Below, piece after piece: positions 1 to 10,884 of a stretch of 64,000 nucleotides of DNA. Below the pieces are notes generated by a model. It had not been told where the DNA came from. It saw nothing but the letters and a program-made list of their open reading frames with translations, and made no database searches. A program made the translations under genes and the position numbers. The stretch's first letter is position 1. Each line of letters starts with the position of its first letter. The DNA comes from Rebecca billardiae RCC1528 (lineage: Eukaryota > Haptophyta): contig OZ251226.1 in assembly GCA_965240325.2 (NCBI GenBank), positions 3,162,001-3,226,000 on the forward strand, in the 5' to 3' direction.

Positions 1-208
1 CGGTGCACGCGACGCGCCACCCGCGTGCGAGCCGCCGCCGCCGGCGACGCAGGACGAGCTTGGCTGGAGCCATCTCGCACGCCGCGCCTGGCGAAGCCGA
101 AAAATGTTGGTCGGTGCACGCGACGCGCCACCCGCGTGCGAGCCGCCGCCGCCGGCGACGCAGGACGAGCTTGGCTGGAGCCATCTCGCACGCCGCGCCT
201 GGCGAAGC
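1..208. repeat. 111-bp tandem repeat, almost two copies
   Basis: A 111-base unit starting CGGTGCACGCGACGCG begins at the window edge and starts again at position 112. The second copy runs to about 208, where the sequence diverges. The visible copies look nearly identical. The period is a multiple of three, so the repeat could lie in a reading frame. A plus-strand frame from base 2 to the stop at 293-295 stays open through both copies and could be the 3' end of a gene outside the window, but nothing in it is recognisable. More copies may lie to the left. Confidence 0.8.
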
Positions 209-257
209 AGGCGGCAGAGGCCGGCGCCGGAAATCGATCTCCTGGGCGGCAGAACAA

Positions 258-280
258 CCCGGACAGACTGTTTGTCCGGG
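258..280. other. Small perfect hairpin
   Basis: CCCGGACA at 258-265 pairs perfectly with TGTCCGGG at 273-280 around a 7-base loop. It lies just past the 111-bp repeat and over the end of the weak frame that stops at 295. A role in transcript ending is possible but unsupported. Confidence 0.4.
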
Positions 281-504
281 AGCAGCGCCCTTTGAGGCGA
301 TGGTCTGGTAGAGGGCGATGTGGCTGATGAGCGGCGCTGGCGCCCGGCGTTCTTGTCGTCCTCTTAGACAATCAGTTATTGTACCAATAACCCCACATAT
401 AGCTACGTATACATATATCGACTATCGTCACGACTATACGACTCTCGAGCTGCGGCGGTGACTCTCGATCGCGCGCTGGAAATGGCAGAGATGACGGCGT
501 CGTG

Positions 505-3500
505 TCAGGCGAGCACGAGCACCTCGCCGACGCTCCACGTCTTACCCGTCGAGGGCTCGTGCACGAGCACGCGGTGGATGCCCTCGAACTCGGGCACGAA
601 GCGCAGCCGCAGCCGCGACGCCATCGTGCTGAGCGAGCCGCCACTGCCCGTGGCCGCGCCATCCTCCGCATCGGCGGCGCTCGTGGGCATCACCGGCCCT
701 CGCGCGATGCTGCCCTCGAGCGCGCTCGACATCGCCTGCACGTACACGGACCAGCCCGGCACGACCGCGGTGGGCAGCCCGCAGTCCGTGCGCGGCTCGA
801 GCGAGAACTCGCACTCGCGGCCGAGGTGGCCGACGGAGCCCTCGGAGGGCGCGGGGTGCACGACCGAGGCGCGCGCGGCCGCGCGCGCGACGGCGACGGC
901 GAAGCGGTGGAGGACGAGCGGCCTCGCCTCCGCGTAGCCCGTGCCGGCGGTGAAGCCGACGTGCGCCCAGCCTCCGCTTGCGTTGAGCGCGGCGAGGTGC
1001 TCGGGCAGCAGCTCGGAGTGCAGCGCGGGCTGGGGCTCGTCGTCCACGTGCACGAGCAGCTGCGCGCGCGCGGCGTCGGCGACCACGCGCACGCTGTGCG
1101 TGCGCCCGTCGCCCAGCTTGGCGAGCGCGCGCCCCGCGCGCTGGTAGGTCGGCCTGCCGTCCACGTACAGCCGCACCGTGTCTCCGTCAAAGGTGACGGC
1201 CAGCGAGTGGTTCACGCCCGCCACGCCCGGGCACGCGCGGTTGCCGCACGGCACGCCGAGCATGCCCTCGGCCGAGCGCACGCCCGCGCCGAGCACGAGC
1301 AGCGCGAACGCCGGCGCCTGTGCGCGCGCGGAGGGTCGCGGCGGCGGCGCGCGCTCAGAGCGCGCGTGCGGTGGCGCCGCGCGCGCGCGCAGCCGCCGGC
1401 GCGCGCGCTCACCGGCCGGTGCATGGCGAGCCAACTGCCGTCGGTTGGCAGCTCGGCGGGCTCGACGGGCCGGTCCGGCGTGTCGCCGAGCTTGTGCGGC
1501 CGCCTGTCCAGCCCGTCGCTCTTGAGCACCGCGGCCGCGTCGCCCTCGAGCGCGCACACACTGAACACCGCCTCGAAGCCCTCCCCTACGCGCACGAGCT
1601 GCGCGGCGCGCGCGTGGGCGCAGGCGGCGCGCGCGCGGCGGGGCGTGTGAGGGCGCGGCGCGCGGGGCGGGCGCGCGCGCGTGCGCGGCGCGGCGCGGCG
1701 CGCGCGCACCTCCCGGGCGATGTGCGTCTCGACCGAGTTCGCCGTGCCGCCGTGCAGCACGTGCGAGCCGTCGTCCGGCGTGGGCGGCGCCGTGTCGTCG
1801 TACTGCAGCCGCGCGTACAGCCGCGTGGGCTCGCCGCCAAACGTCGGGATGGCGCGCACCTCGACGAGCGCGCCCGAGGGCGGCCACGGCGAGGCGAGCT
1901 GCCTCGAGAGCAGCAGGTGGTCGAAGAACATCGAGTCGCGGTCGAAGAGCTTCACCGAGATGGCGTGCTCGGCGGAGAGCGTGCCGAACTCGAGCTGCTC
2001 GTCCCACACGGGCGCGTCCGCGTTGTCGACGATCGACGTGCTGAGGCAGTGCGGGCACGCCGAGCACTGCCGCCCGCCGCAGCCCACGCTGAGCTCGACG
2101 TACGGGTCGGAGAGCGCGCCGTTCTGGTCGGCGGGCGGCACGCCCGTCGCGTTGAGCACGGAGACGCGCAGCCGCACCGTGCGCCCGCCGCGCACGTACC
2201 GCGCCCACGCGGGCGTGCGCGCGCCGGCGCCGAGTGGCCGTCCGCCCGCGCGCCAGCCGAGCACCGCGGTGAAGTTCTCGGCGCACTGGCGCAGCATGAA
2301 GTCGCACGCGTGCGGGTCGTCGCCGTACAGCGGCACGTGCGGCGAGGTGAACGGCTGGCGCAGCACGAACGGCTGGTTCGCGCCGTGCCGCAGCTGCAGC
2401 CGCACCGACCCCTTGAGGTCGGCGCACAGTCGGTGATGGCCAAGGATCTCGTTCATCGCGCGCGTGAGCGTCTCGACCTCGCGCTTGTGCAGCCCCACCT
2501 CGATCTTGGGCGAGTACGCGGTCTGGTTGGGCTCGAGGCGGAAGCCGAGCTTGGGCAGCTGCACCTCGTCCACCAGCGGCACCGCCGGGTCCGGGCCGAA
2601 CGTGCTCGCGCCGTCCGGGTCGTTGAAGGTGGCGGAGAGCTGCACGTCCGTCACCTCGACGCCAAAGTTGAGCGGGTTGTGTAGCGGCAGCTGCATCGCA
2701 AACGACACGCCCTGCTCCCAGAAGAGGAGCGTGGACATCATCGGGCCCCACGTGATGTGCGGCTTGCCCGCGAGCACGCGCCACGTGCCGTCCTCGCCGC
2801 CGCCGATCCGCGCCCGCACGCCGCCGCCCACCGCGCCGTCGGCGGCGACGGCGGCGGGCGCGTCGCCGTCCGGCTGGCCGTCGCCGTCCGCGCCGCCGAT
2901 GCCGGGCAGCCGCAGCGCCGGCAGCGTCATCGGCAGCACCAGCCGCTGCACGCCGCCGCCCGGCGCGTCGAACTCGAGCTCGAAGGCGAGGCCGAGGCTC
3001 TGCCCGCCCACCACCGCGCTCACCGCGTCGTTCAGCGCCGCGCCGATCGCGAGCGTGAGGTTGAGCTCGGCGTCGAGCGCGCGCAGCGGCAGCGCGAGCC
3101 TGCCGGCCGTGGGCGAGAGGGCAACCACCTCGCGCGCGCCGCTCAGCGTGACGCTCAGCCGCGGGCGCTCGACGGCGAGCTCCATGCGCGCCGGCAGCGC
3201 GGCCGCGGGCACCGCCACCCGGAACAGCGCGCCCGCCGGCGTCGTCTGCAGCAGGTGCCACGAGCCCGCGCGGAAGGACGGCTCCCACCAGCGCGCTGCC
3301 CTGTACAGCGCGTCGTCTGCGCGCAGCCGCGCCGCGCGCGCCTCCGCCGCGGCCGCGTCCGCGCCCACGCCCGCGCCCAGCCGCCAGAGCACGACGCGCA
3401 CGCCCGAGAGCGCGTGCGTGAGGAAGTCCGTCTGCTTGCCCGGCAGCCCGGAGAGCGAGAGCTCGAACCCGCCGCCGTCGCCGAGCCGCGAGCCGCGCGT

Positions 3501-3975
3501 GCCGCCGTCGAGCGCGTACGCGACGCGCGCGGCGAGCGCTGACAGGTCGCCCAGCTCGACGCTCATGCGCAGCGGCAGCGGCTCGGTGGGCGTGGCGGGC
3601 CACGCGGCGTGCCACGCGCGCACGCTCGCGACGCACACGCCCGCCAGCCGCACCTCCGAGCCGAACGCGGGGAGCGCGCCGCGCACGATGAACGCGCTCG
3701 GCAGCGCGCTCAGCCACAGGTCGACGGCCACGTCCAGCCGCGCGGGCGCGGTGCGCACGCTCGGCGCGTGCGCGCCGATCAGCGCGGCGCGCACGCGCCG
3801 CACGCGGTGGTGCACCGCGAGCGTGCTCAGGTCGATCACCGCGGAGCCGCCGACCAGGTGCACGCGCGACGCGCGCTTGCGCGCGCCCGCCACGCTGTCC
3901 ACCAGCGTGATCGGCCGCAGCGAGTCGAGCAGCTGCTGCCCAAAACACGACGATGACGAGCCAGAGGGCGGCGGC

Positions 3976-4009
<34 letters not shown>

Positions 4010-5714
4010 AGGGCGGCGGCGGCGGCGTGGCGGACGCGCGGCGGCGGCGCGAGGCGTGCGCGCCGGCGCGCGCGCCCGCCGCGCCCGCGCCGTCCGCCTC
4101 GGACCGCTTCTCCCCCGCGGCGCGCGCGATCGCCGACTCGGCCGCGCGCAGTGCGCCCGCGCCGCCAAGCCGCAGCGCGCCGCCCGACGCGAGGGCTGAG
4201 TCGATCTCGCCCGCGAGCAGCGTCGTCGCCGCGAGCGCCGCGCGCTCGCGCTGCGCGTCGGACGCGGCCGCGTCCGGCAGCACCGGCACCCACGCGCTCG
4301 CGCGGACGGGCATGTGCCCGCCGCCGATGCGCACGCTCAGCGTCTGCTCGGGGAAGCGGAGCGCCAGCAGCGGCGTGCCCTCGGGCGGAGGCCCGCGCGA
4401 GGCGGGCGGCGGCGATGGCGGCAGCGGCGCGCGCGCGTCGTCCGCGCCGCCCGCCGCGTCGGCGTCCGCGTCCGCGTCCGCGTCCGCGCCCGCGCCGCCG
4501 CCCGCCGGCTCGGAGCCGCCCGCCCCGCCGCCCGCCGCCTCCCCGCCCTCCGCGCCGCCGGGCAGCAGCTGCGGCGGGCGCAGGCGCGCGCGCGCCCCGC
4601 GCGCCTGCTCCCAGTACACGGCCGCCTCCAGAGTGGGCACGTGCACCAGGATGTCCGCGGCGTCGACGACGGACTCGGCAGCGCCCTCGTCGTCGGAGGG
4701 GACGAGGCTGGCCGAGCCCTGCACGTCCTGCGCGCCGAAGTGCAGCACGCCCTCCAGCGCCACCGCCAGCCCGTCCTGCGCGAGCATCTGCGCCGGCGGA
4801 CCTCCGTCGGGCGTGCCGCGGTCGCGCTCCGAGCGTAGCGCGTCGTTGCCGAGCGTGAGGGACGAGATGCTGAAGCGCAGGGCGGCGGAGTCGCGCGCGG
4901 CGCCGACGCCGTGCGAGGAGCACGAGCCGCGCTCGCACTCCACGTGCATCGCGACGCGCGGCTGCGTGCGCATGCCGAGCAGCCCGAGGCTGAGCTGCGC
5001 CTCCACCACCAGGCCCACAGCCGAGCCGTTCGCCAGCAGCGACAGCTCGCGCGCGAGCGCGTCGACGGGGCCGAAGTTGAGGCCGGCCGGGCCGACGAGC
5101 AGGGTCGACGGGCCCGGCGACACCTCCACCTCGCGGTCGATCCCGTTGCTCGACGACTCGAGCTGCACGCGCGTGGAGGCGAGCGGGTCGCCGCCGATCG
5201 CGCGCCGCACGTCGACCTCGAGCGCGCCCAGCTGCACGGAGAGCGAGAGCGGGTTGTGCACGCGCGCGCGCACCTCGTACTGCAGCGCGCTGGAGCACAG
5301 GCCGCCCACCTCCACCAGCTCCAGCTTGAAGCACCGCGCCGGCACCCGCCGGCAGCCGCGCAGCCGCAGCAGCTCGGTGAGCGCCCACGCGGCGCACACG
5401 AGCGCAACCAGCAGGAGCAGGCCCACGCAGCGCAGGCAGAGGGTGCGCGCGGCGCGGCGCGAGCGCGTGCGGGGCGAGAGCGGCGCTTCAGCGACGCCCG
5501 CTCCGCCGCTCCGCGCGGGCGAGCGCTCCGCCGAGTGCACGGGCGACGGGCGTGCAACGGGCGACGGCGCTTTGGGCGAGGCGTCATCAAACGCGTCGCT
5601 GTAGTCGTCGTCATCGGAGGCGTCGGAGCGCGGGAGCTTGCTCGACGGCGTCGATGCGCCCTCCTCCATCGCGTGCGAGCGCAGAGCCCCCGGCTCGAGC
5701 AGCCGCTCGGCCAT
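505..5714 (-). CDS. Giant single-pass membrane protein with LEA2/DUF3712-like region, C2 domain and LamG-like C-terminus
   Basis: Three exons read on the minus strand: 5714-1710, 1598-1413 and 1317-505, giving about 1,667 residues. Both introns (1709-1599, 111 nt; 1412-1318, 95 nt) are GT-AG and phase 0. The start at 5714 is the ATG in the context TCGCCATGG. An acidic, Ser-rich cytosolic tail precedes one membrane segment (about residues 95-112, GLLLLVALVCAAWALTELL). The long following part has beta-rich stretches resembling LEA2/DUF3712-type membrane proteins (weak), interrupted by Pro/Ala/Gly linkers. A C2 domain follows at about 1210-1320 (LRVSVLNATG, SDPYVELSVG, APVWDEQLEF, ISVKLFDRDS). 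The last exon resembles a concanavalin-like/LamG fold (VTFDGDTVRLYVDGRPTYQR). It may be a membrane-contact or surface protein. The domain order is unusual; the function is unknown. Confidence 0.8.
1599..1709 (-). other. Intron 1 of the C2/LamG protein
   Basis: The donor reads GGGAG|GTGCGC and the acceptor GCGCAG|CTCGTG on the minus strand. The 111 nt are a multiple of three and have no stop in frame, so the frame reads through as Arg/Ala/Pro-rich peptide. The sequence is almost pure G and C. Removing it joins HIARE to LVRVGEGFEAVF. Confidence 0.75.
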
Positions 5715-6408
5715 GGCGATCCGGGGCACACGCGCTCGCGCGCCCGGGTGCAAAGGAGGCGGGCGCCGCCCTGCTTGAGTTCCCCGGGAGCCAGTGGCCA
5801 ATTGATCTCGTGCACGCGTGGATGCACAACGAGGGGAAGCAGACTTTCAGTTGGACTGCCATCGCCGTCGTCGTCGCTGCACCACAAGGCCGCACCAAGC
5901 TCAAAGCTGAAAGCGGTCAAGCGGAAGGGTGGTCAGGGTCGCCGACTCCAGCGGAGTCCGGCGCCGGAGGTTCACCTACAGATTTTTGGAGCGGAGCGGC
6001 CGCGCGGGGCCGCCGCCGCTGTGGCGGGCCGCTTGGGGCGTGCACGGCGTGGGCTCGTGCGGCCGCTGCTGCGCACGCCGAGCGATCTGGCGCGGTCTCG
6101 CGGCTCGTTGAGGGCCTCGCGCGCCGCAGCGCGCCGCGCGCCTTGCCTAGCTTCACCTGTCTCGCGCCTCGGCCGCCGTGCACGCATGCGGGGCCAAACC
6201 GCGAGCGGCTTATCGGCGTACCTCTCAGACTACCACGCTCGACTAGTCTTCACGAGTCGCAGCGTCGCGACGATATCCCATCGTTCAACGGAGGACCGTG
6301 ATGTCCAGGCATTGTTATTTGTTTTTGACGAGCGGCGCTTCACCAGGCTATCAAGTCGACAGTCGTGCTTTCACGTCGCGTCCGGCACTGACTGCGGCGC
6401 GCACAGTG
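5715..6408. other. Spacer between two minus-strand genes
   Basis: About 690 bases hold the presumed promoter and 5' leader of the C2/LamG gene and the 3' end of the cyclic-nucleotide-domain gene. Open frames here lack conserved motifs. I see no RNA gene or repeat. Confidence 0.5.
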
Positions 6409-9400
6409 CTAGGACTCAGACGCGACGGCGAACGGCGTTCCGATGGCGAGGTCCTGCATGCTGCGTGAGTTCGCGTGAGGCGCCTTGGCAGCAGCGCCAG
6501 AGACGATGCTCCGCCTCGCGCCCGTCGCGCCGGCCGCGGTGCCGGGCCTGTGCGCAGGCGTGTTGATCGGCAGCGACTCGGCGCGCAGCTCGAGCGGCAG
6601 TGGCTGCGCATCGGCGTTGTTCTGCGCGGGCTGGGCCGGCCCACGGTCGGCGAAGGTCACGCTCGAGGCGCGGTGCGGGATGGCGGTGCGCGGCCGCGGG
6701 CCTGGCACCGCGCCCGCGGCGGTCGGCAGCGCCAGCGTGCCCCGCGAGGCCCGGCTCCGCGCCAGCATGGACGGCGTGGTCGGCCGCGCACCCGCTGGGC
6801 CCGCCATGTCCGGCCGCGAGCGGCTGCGCGCGGGCAGCGGCTGCGAGCGCGGCACGCCGATCGATGGCGCGCGCAGCGCAGCCGAGGGCGCAGCCGGCGC
6901 CGCGGCCGGCGCCGGTGCGGGCGGCGCGAGCGACGTGCGGCTGTGCAGCGCCGCCGCCGTCTTAGGCCTCGTCCCCGCCTCGCGCGGGGCGCTCGGCGCG
7001 CCCGGCAGCGCGGGCGAGGCGCCGCCGAGCGATGGCGGCGCGGCCGAGAGCGGCCGCGCCGCCGCGTCGCGCGCGGCCATCGGCTCCGCCAGGCGGCGCG
7101 GCAGCGGCGGCGGCACGGCGGCCGCGGCCTGCGCGCGCGAGAGGAAGCTGACTGAAGGGCGCGAGGTGATGGACTGCAGCTGCGCGCGCTCCGCGGCGGT
7201 GAGCTCGCGCTGCGCGCCGCGGAACGCGCTGGCACTGGGCAGCGAGGTGACGCGCGGCAGCGAGCGCGCGGCAGGCCCGGCGGCGGCAGGCCCGGCGCCG
7301 CCGAGCAGCAGCGGGTCCGCCTCGTCCTCGCTCTCCTCCTCCTCCTCGAACAGCAGAGGCGACGCGCCGTCAAACCCACCGAGCGGGCCGAGCGGAGCCA
7401 GCTGCGGCGCGCCCTCGTGCGACGAGCGCGGCTGCCGGGTCAGCAGCGCGCCGCCGTCCGAGGCGCGGTGCGGCCGCGCGCGGGGCGAGCGGCGCGGCGT
7501 CAGGAACGACGGCTCCTCCTCCAAGCCGTCCGCGCCGCCGAGGGAGGCCAGCGGCAGCAGCGGCGAGACCGAGGCGCTCGAGCGCGCGGGCCGCCTCAGG
7601 TTGGCCGGTGAAGCGGACGGCGAGGGCGAGGGCGAGGGCGAGAAGAGCGAGCCCGCCTTGGCCCTGAGCGCGGGGTCGAGACTGGCGTCGGGTGGCAGCG
7701 GCGGCGGCGCGCGGCTCGGCCTGCGCTCGGCCTGCGCCTGCGCGCGCGACGAGTGCACGGGCGGCGGCAGCGAGGCGGCGGCGGCGGCGAGCGCCGCGGC
7801 GGCGACCGCGGCGGGCTTGGCGGACACGCCCGCCTCCACGATCGCGCCCGCAATCTTGTGCACGCGCGCGCTCACCCACTCCTGCATCCGGCTCGCGCGC
7901 TCGTGCAGCTCCTTCTCCCCGCGCGCGCGCAGCAGCTTGAGCAGGTCGGCCTCGGCGATCTCGAGCGCCTCGACGCCGCCGGACGAGTGCGACGCCAGCC
8001 GCCAGGCGAGCGCCGGGCAGAGCGTGCGCAGCGTGAGCGAGCACAGCACGTTGCCCACGCCCAGCACGGCGACTGGCAGGTCGCGCGGCGCGCTCGGCGG
8101 CTCGGAGGAGAGCCCCTTGGGGACGTGCAGGCTGGCGGCGGCCGCGCCCTCGCGCTTCTGCGCCGAGGTGGACGCGCTGTAGATGCGCGCCATCGACTGC
8201 GCGCGCTGCGCCTCGGCCAGCGCCCGGCGGTGCGCCGCGCGCACCGCCTCGCCGCCGTCCACAATCAGCTGGCACTCGCCGTGGACGATGATGCGCGCCG
8301 TGCAGCCGCTGCCCTCGCAGCCGCCGCCGCCGCCGCCGGTGGCGGCGGTGTTGGCGCTGCTCCCGCCGCTCGGCGCGGCGGCAGCCTTGGCGCCCGCCGC
8401 GCCGGCCGTCGCCGAGCCCTCCGCGGGCGCGGGCGCGGCCACGAGCACGGCCTCTCCGCGCGAGAGCCGCGCGCGCGAGAAGAGGGGCGCGATGCGCAGC
8501 ATCTCGCGCTCGGCCGCCTGCTCGGTGCGGTGGCGCGCCTCGACGGCGAGGTGCTCGGCGACGGCCTCCTCGCGCGCGAGCGTGTCGGCGAGGTCGGCGC
8601 TCGCGACGGCGGCCTGCGTGAGCGCCTCCGCCGCCGCCATGCTGCTCCGGTGCGGCGCGTGCCTCCGCTGCCGCGCGGGCGACGCCTCCTCCACCCCCTC
8701 GAACTCGCCGCCGCCGCCCGGCACGCCCAGCGACATGGTCGAGCGGTGCATGGGCGTGCGGCGCCGGCTCGCGGGCGAGGGCTCGTCGAAGGCCTCGAGC
8801 TCGTGCGCGTGCATGCCGCTCGAGACGCTCTTGCGCATCGACATCATCCGCCGGCGCCGCGCGGGCGACGGGTCGAGCAGAGCCAGCGGATCGGCACCGC
8901 CGTCGGGCGGCGAGCCCACCGCCGATTCGCCCATCGCCGCGACCGCGGCGCGTGCGCTGGCTGCAGCCGCGGGCTCGGCGAGGGACATGCTCATCCGGGG
9001 CGGGGGCGGCGCGAGCTCGCTGAGCGACATGCTCGCCCGATGCGACCCCGCCGGCGCGCGCCGCCGGCGCTCGGGCGAGGCCTCGAGCGAGGGCGCGTCC
9101 GGCAGCCCTCCCGCCGAGGAGACGCTCGAGCGCTGGGGCCGCACGCCCGGCCGCTCGGCGGCGCCGACGGCCGCGGGCGCGGCGGCGCGCGGCGGCGGCG
9201 TGTACAGCAGGTCGAGCTTGAGCAGCGCCTGCGCCGTGTCCCGCCAGCGCTCGAGGCACGCCTTGTCCAGCGCGTGCGCGCGGAACGCCGCCCTCGAGAT
9301 GCCGATCACCTCGACCGCCGTGCTCGCCTTCACCGAAGCGTCGGGCGCGTCGCCGAGCGCGGCGGCCATCTCGCCGATCGAGTCGCCCGGCCCGGCGGTG

Positions 9401-10884
9401 CGGTCGAAGCTCTCCCACTGGCCGCCGAGGCGGGTCGTGCTGGGCTCCTTCGCCTCGTCCGCCTCGACCGCCGCGCCCGCCCCCTTCCCGCCCATCGCCG
9501 CGACCGCCATCGTGACGGTGCTGGCATGCTCGCTCAGCTCGGCCGTCTCGGCCGCCTCCGAGCGCAGCCGCTGCGTGGACGCGCCGACCGGCACGTGCAC
9601 GGTGACGGCGCACTGGCCGCTGAGCACGACGAGCACGTCGGTCGGCGCGATGGCGACCTTCTTCGCCTGCAGCGCCGCCGCGCGCGCCCACGGCGGCGCG
9701 CGGATCCGCGTGCCCGCCGAGACGCGCGCGTACGCGATGCCCGCGACCAGCTCGCGCGCGGCGCGCTCGTCCAGCCCGGCAAAGAGCGGGAGCGAGCCGA
9801 GGCGCGCGAGCAGGATGTCCACGTCGGCGGGGGTGCGCGCGGCGCGCGCCTTGGCGGTGGCCGCGGCGAACGCCGCCTCCTCGCGCGCCGACGCGAGCAT
9901 GCGCTCGTCGAGCGAGCTGAGCAGCGTGGCCTTGGTGAGCAGGTGCACGTGCGCGCCCATCGAGATCACGGTCGCGTTGCGCACGAGCCCGTCGGTCAGC
10001 AGCGCCGCCTCGCCGACGAGCGCGCCGCGGTGGACGGTGGAGACCTGGCGGAGCGGCGCGCGCACGTCGATGCCCGAGCGCGTCGTCGCCTGCCGCACGA
10101 GCTCCCACCGCTCGCACGCCCGCCGGCGCGGCTCGTCGGCGTGCGCGAAGAGCGCAGGCGCCGGGCGCTTGTGCGCGTGCACGCAAATGTCGATGCTGCC
10201 CGAGCTCACCATGAAGCAGAAGTCGGCGGGCGCGCCCTGGCGGAAGAGCAGCTCGTCCTCGCCGAGGTAGCGCGACTCCATCGACTCGGCCAGCCGGCAG
10301 AGCGGCTCGCGCTCCCAGCTGCCGAACAGCTTGCCCGAGCGCAGCAGCGAGAGCTTCTCGTGCAGCTGCCGCTTGTACGCGGGCACCAGGTGCGCGAGCG
10401 CGGCGGCGCGGGGCACCTCGAGGAGGCAGCAGCCGTCGGCCTGCGCGGTCGCGATGTACTCGTTGAACGCGTTGTGCTCGTGCAGCTGAAGCAGCCCGAA
10501 CACGCCGCCGGTGCGCAGCAGGCGCGGCGGCGGCGCGCTGATGCCGCCGGCGAGCGTCTCGCCCGGCGGCACAAACAGGCCCGTCGTGATGTGCGGCTCG
10601 TTGAGCTCGACCGCGCCGTCGACGACGAAGTAGACGCCGTCTGGGAACGCGCTCGACGTGACGATCGTCGCGCCCGCCGCGTACGACGTGCAGGTCGAGA
10701 GCGCGAGCACCTTCTCGAGCGCGTCGTCGTCGATGGCGAGCTGCTCCATCGCCTTGAGGCCGCGCACGAGCGAGGTGATGCGCGCGTGCATAGTGGGACG
10801 CGCGCGCTCTTCGTCGGGCAGTGCGAGGAGCTGCCCCAGCCGCGGCGGCGCCGCGCCAGCGATCTGGCCGTCTGCTGGCCCCAT
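6409..10884 (-). CDS. Large protein with multiple degenerate cyclic-nucleotide-binding-like domains
   Basis: A single exon of 1,491 residues; the start at 10884 is the first in-frame ATG, as only a GTG lies upstream. Beta-roll features of cyclic-nucleotide-binding domains recur. Domain 1 (about residues 60-170) shows DGVYFVVDGAVELN and GGVFGLLQL. Domain 2 (about 195-335) shows DELLFRQGAPADFCFMVSSG and GALVGEAALLTDGLVRNATV. Domain 3 (about 370-580) shows DVLVVLSGQCAVTVHV and GDSIGEMAAALGDAP. A fourth weak copy lies near residue 880 (ARIIVHGECQLIVDGG). GEAALL and GEMAAA match the phosphate-binding-cassette position, but the usual GE(L/I)AL...RxA signature is weak, so ligand binding is uncertain. 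The last 500 residues are low-complexity Ser/Pro/Arg/Ala. There is no kinase or channel domain. Unlinked regulatory or scaffold roles are both possible. Confidence 0.8.
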   Translation of the reverse strand: MGPADGQIAGAAPPRLGQLLALPDEERARPTMHARITSLVRGLKAMEQLAIDDDALEKVLALSTCTSYAAGATIVTSSAFPDGVYFVVDGAVELNEPHITTGLFVPPGETLAGGISAPPPRLLRTGGVFGLLQLHEHNAFNEYIATAQADGCCLLEVPRAAALAHLVPAYKRQLHEKLSLLRSGKLFGSWEREPLCRLAESMESRYLGEDELLFRQGAPADFCFMVSSGSIDICVHAHKRPAPALFAHADEPRRRACERWELVRQATTRSGIDVRAPLRQVSTVHRGALVGEAALLTDGLVRNATVISMGAHVHLLTKATLLSSLDERMLASAREEAAFAAATAKARAARTPADVDILLARLGSLPLFAGLDERAARELVAGIAYARVSAGTRIRAPPWARAAALQAKKVAIAPTDVLVVLSGQCAVTVHVPVGASTQRLRSEAAETAELSEHASTVTMAVAAMGGKGAGAAVEADEAKEPSTTRLGGQWESFDRTAGPGDSIGEMAAALGDAPDASVKASTAVEVIGISRAAFRAHALDKACLERWRDTAQALLKLDLLYTPPPRAAAPAAVGAAERPGVRPQRSSVSSAGGLPDAPSLEASPERRRRAPAGSHRASMSLSELAPPPPRMSMSLAEPAAAASARAAVAAMGESAVGSPPDGGADPLALLDPSPARRRRMMSMRKSVSSGMHAHELEAFDEPSPASRRRTPMHRSTMSLGVPGGGGEFEGVEEASPARQRRHAPHRSSMAAAEALTQAAVASADLADTLAREEAVAEHLAVEARHRTEQAAEREMLRIAPLFSRARLSRGEAVLVAAPAPAEGSATAGAAGAKAAAAPSGGSSANTAATGGGGGGCEGSGCTARIIVHGECQLIVDGGEAVRAAHRRALAEAQRAQSMARIYSASTSAQKREGAAAASLHVPKGLSSEPPSAPRDLPVAVLGVGNVLCSLTLRTLCPALAWRLASHSSGGVEALEIAEADLLKLLRARGEKELHERASRMQEWVSARVHKIAGAIVEAGVSAKPAAVAAAALAAAAASLPPPVHSSRAQAQAERRPSRAPPPLPPDASLDPALRAKAGSLFSPSPSPSPSASPANLRRPARSSASVSPLLPLASLGGADGLEEEPSFLTPRRSPRARPHRASDGGALLTRQPRSSHEGAPQLAPLGPLGGFDGASPLLFEEEEESEDEADPLLLGGAGPAAAGPAARSLPRVTSLPSASAFRGAQRELTAAERAQLQSITSRPSVSFLSRAQAAAAVPPPLPRRLAEPMAARDAAARPLSAAPPSLGGASPALPGAPSAPREAGTRPKTAAALHSRTSLAPPAPAPAAAPAAPSAALRAPSIGVPRSQPLPARSRSRPDMAGPAGARPTTPSMLARSRASRGTLALPTAAGAVPGPRPRTAIPHRASSVTFADRGPAQPAQNNADAQPLPLELRAESLPINTPAHRPGTAAGATGARRSIVSGAAAKAPHANSRSMQDLAIGTPFAVASES

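Noticed and set aside
505-5397. A 1,630-residue open frame on the minus strand overlapping most of the C2/LamG gene
   Set aside because: Only its last 271 codons (the third exon) look like protein. The rest is Arg/Ala-rich shadow translation caused by GC content.
2464-5604. A 1,046-codon plus-strand frame opposite the C2/LamG gene
   Set aside because: Ser/Ala/Pro-rich antisense shadow with no motif; the opposite strand has clear domains.
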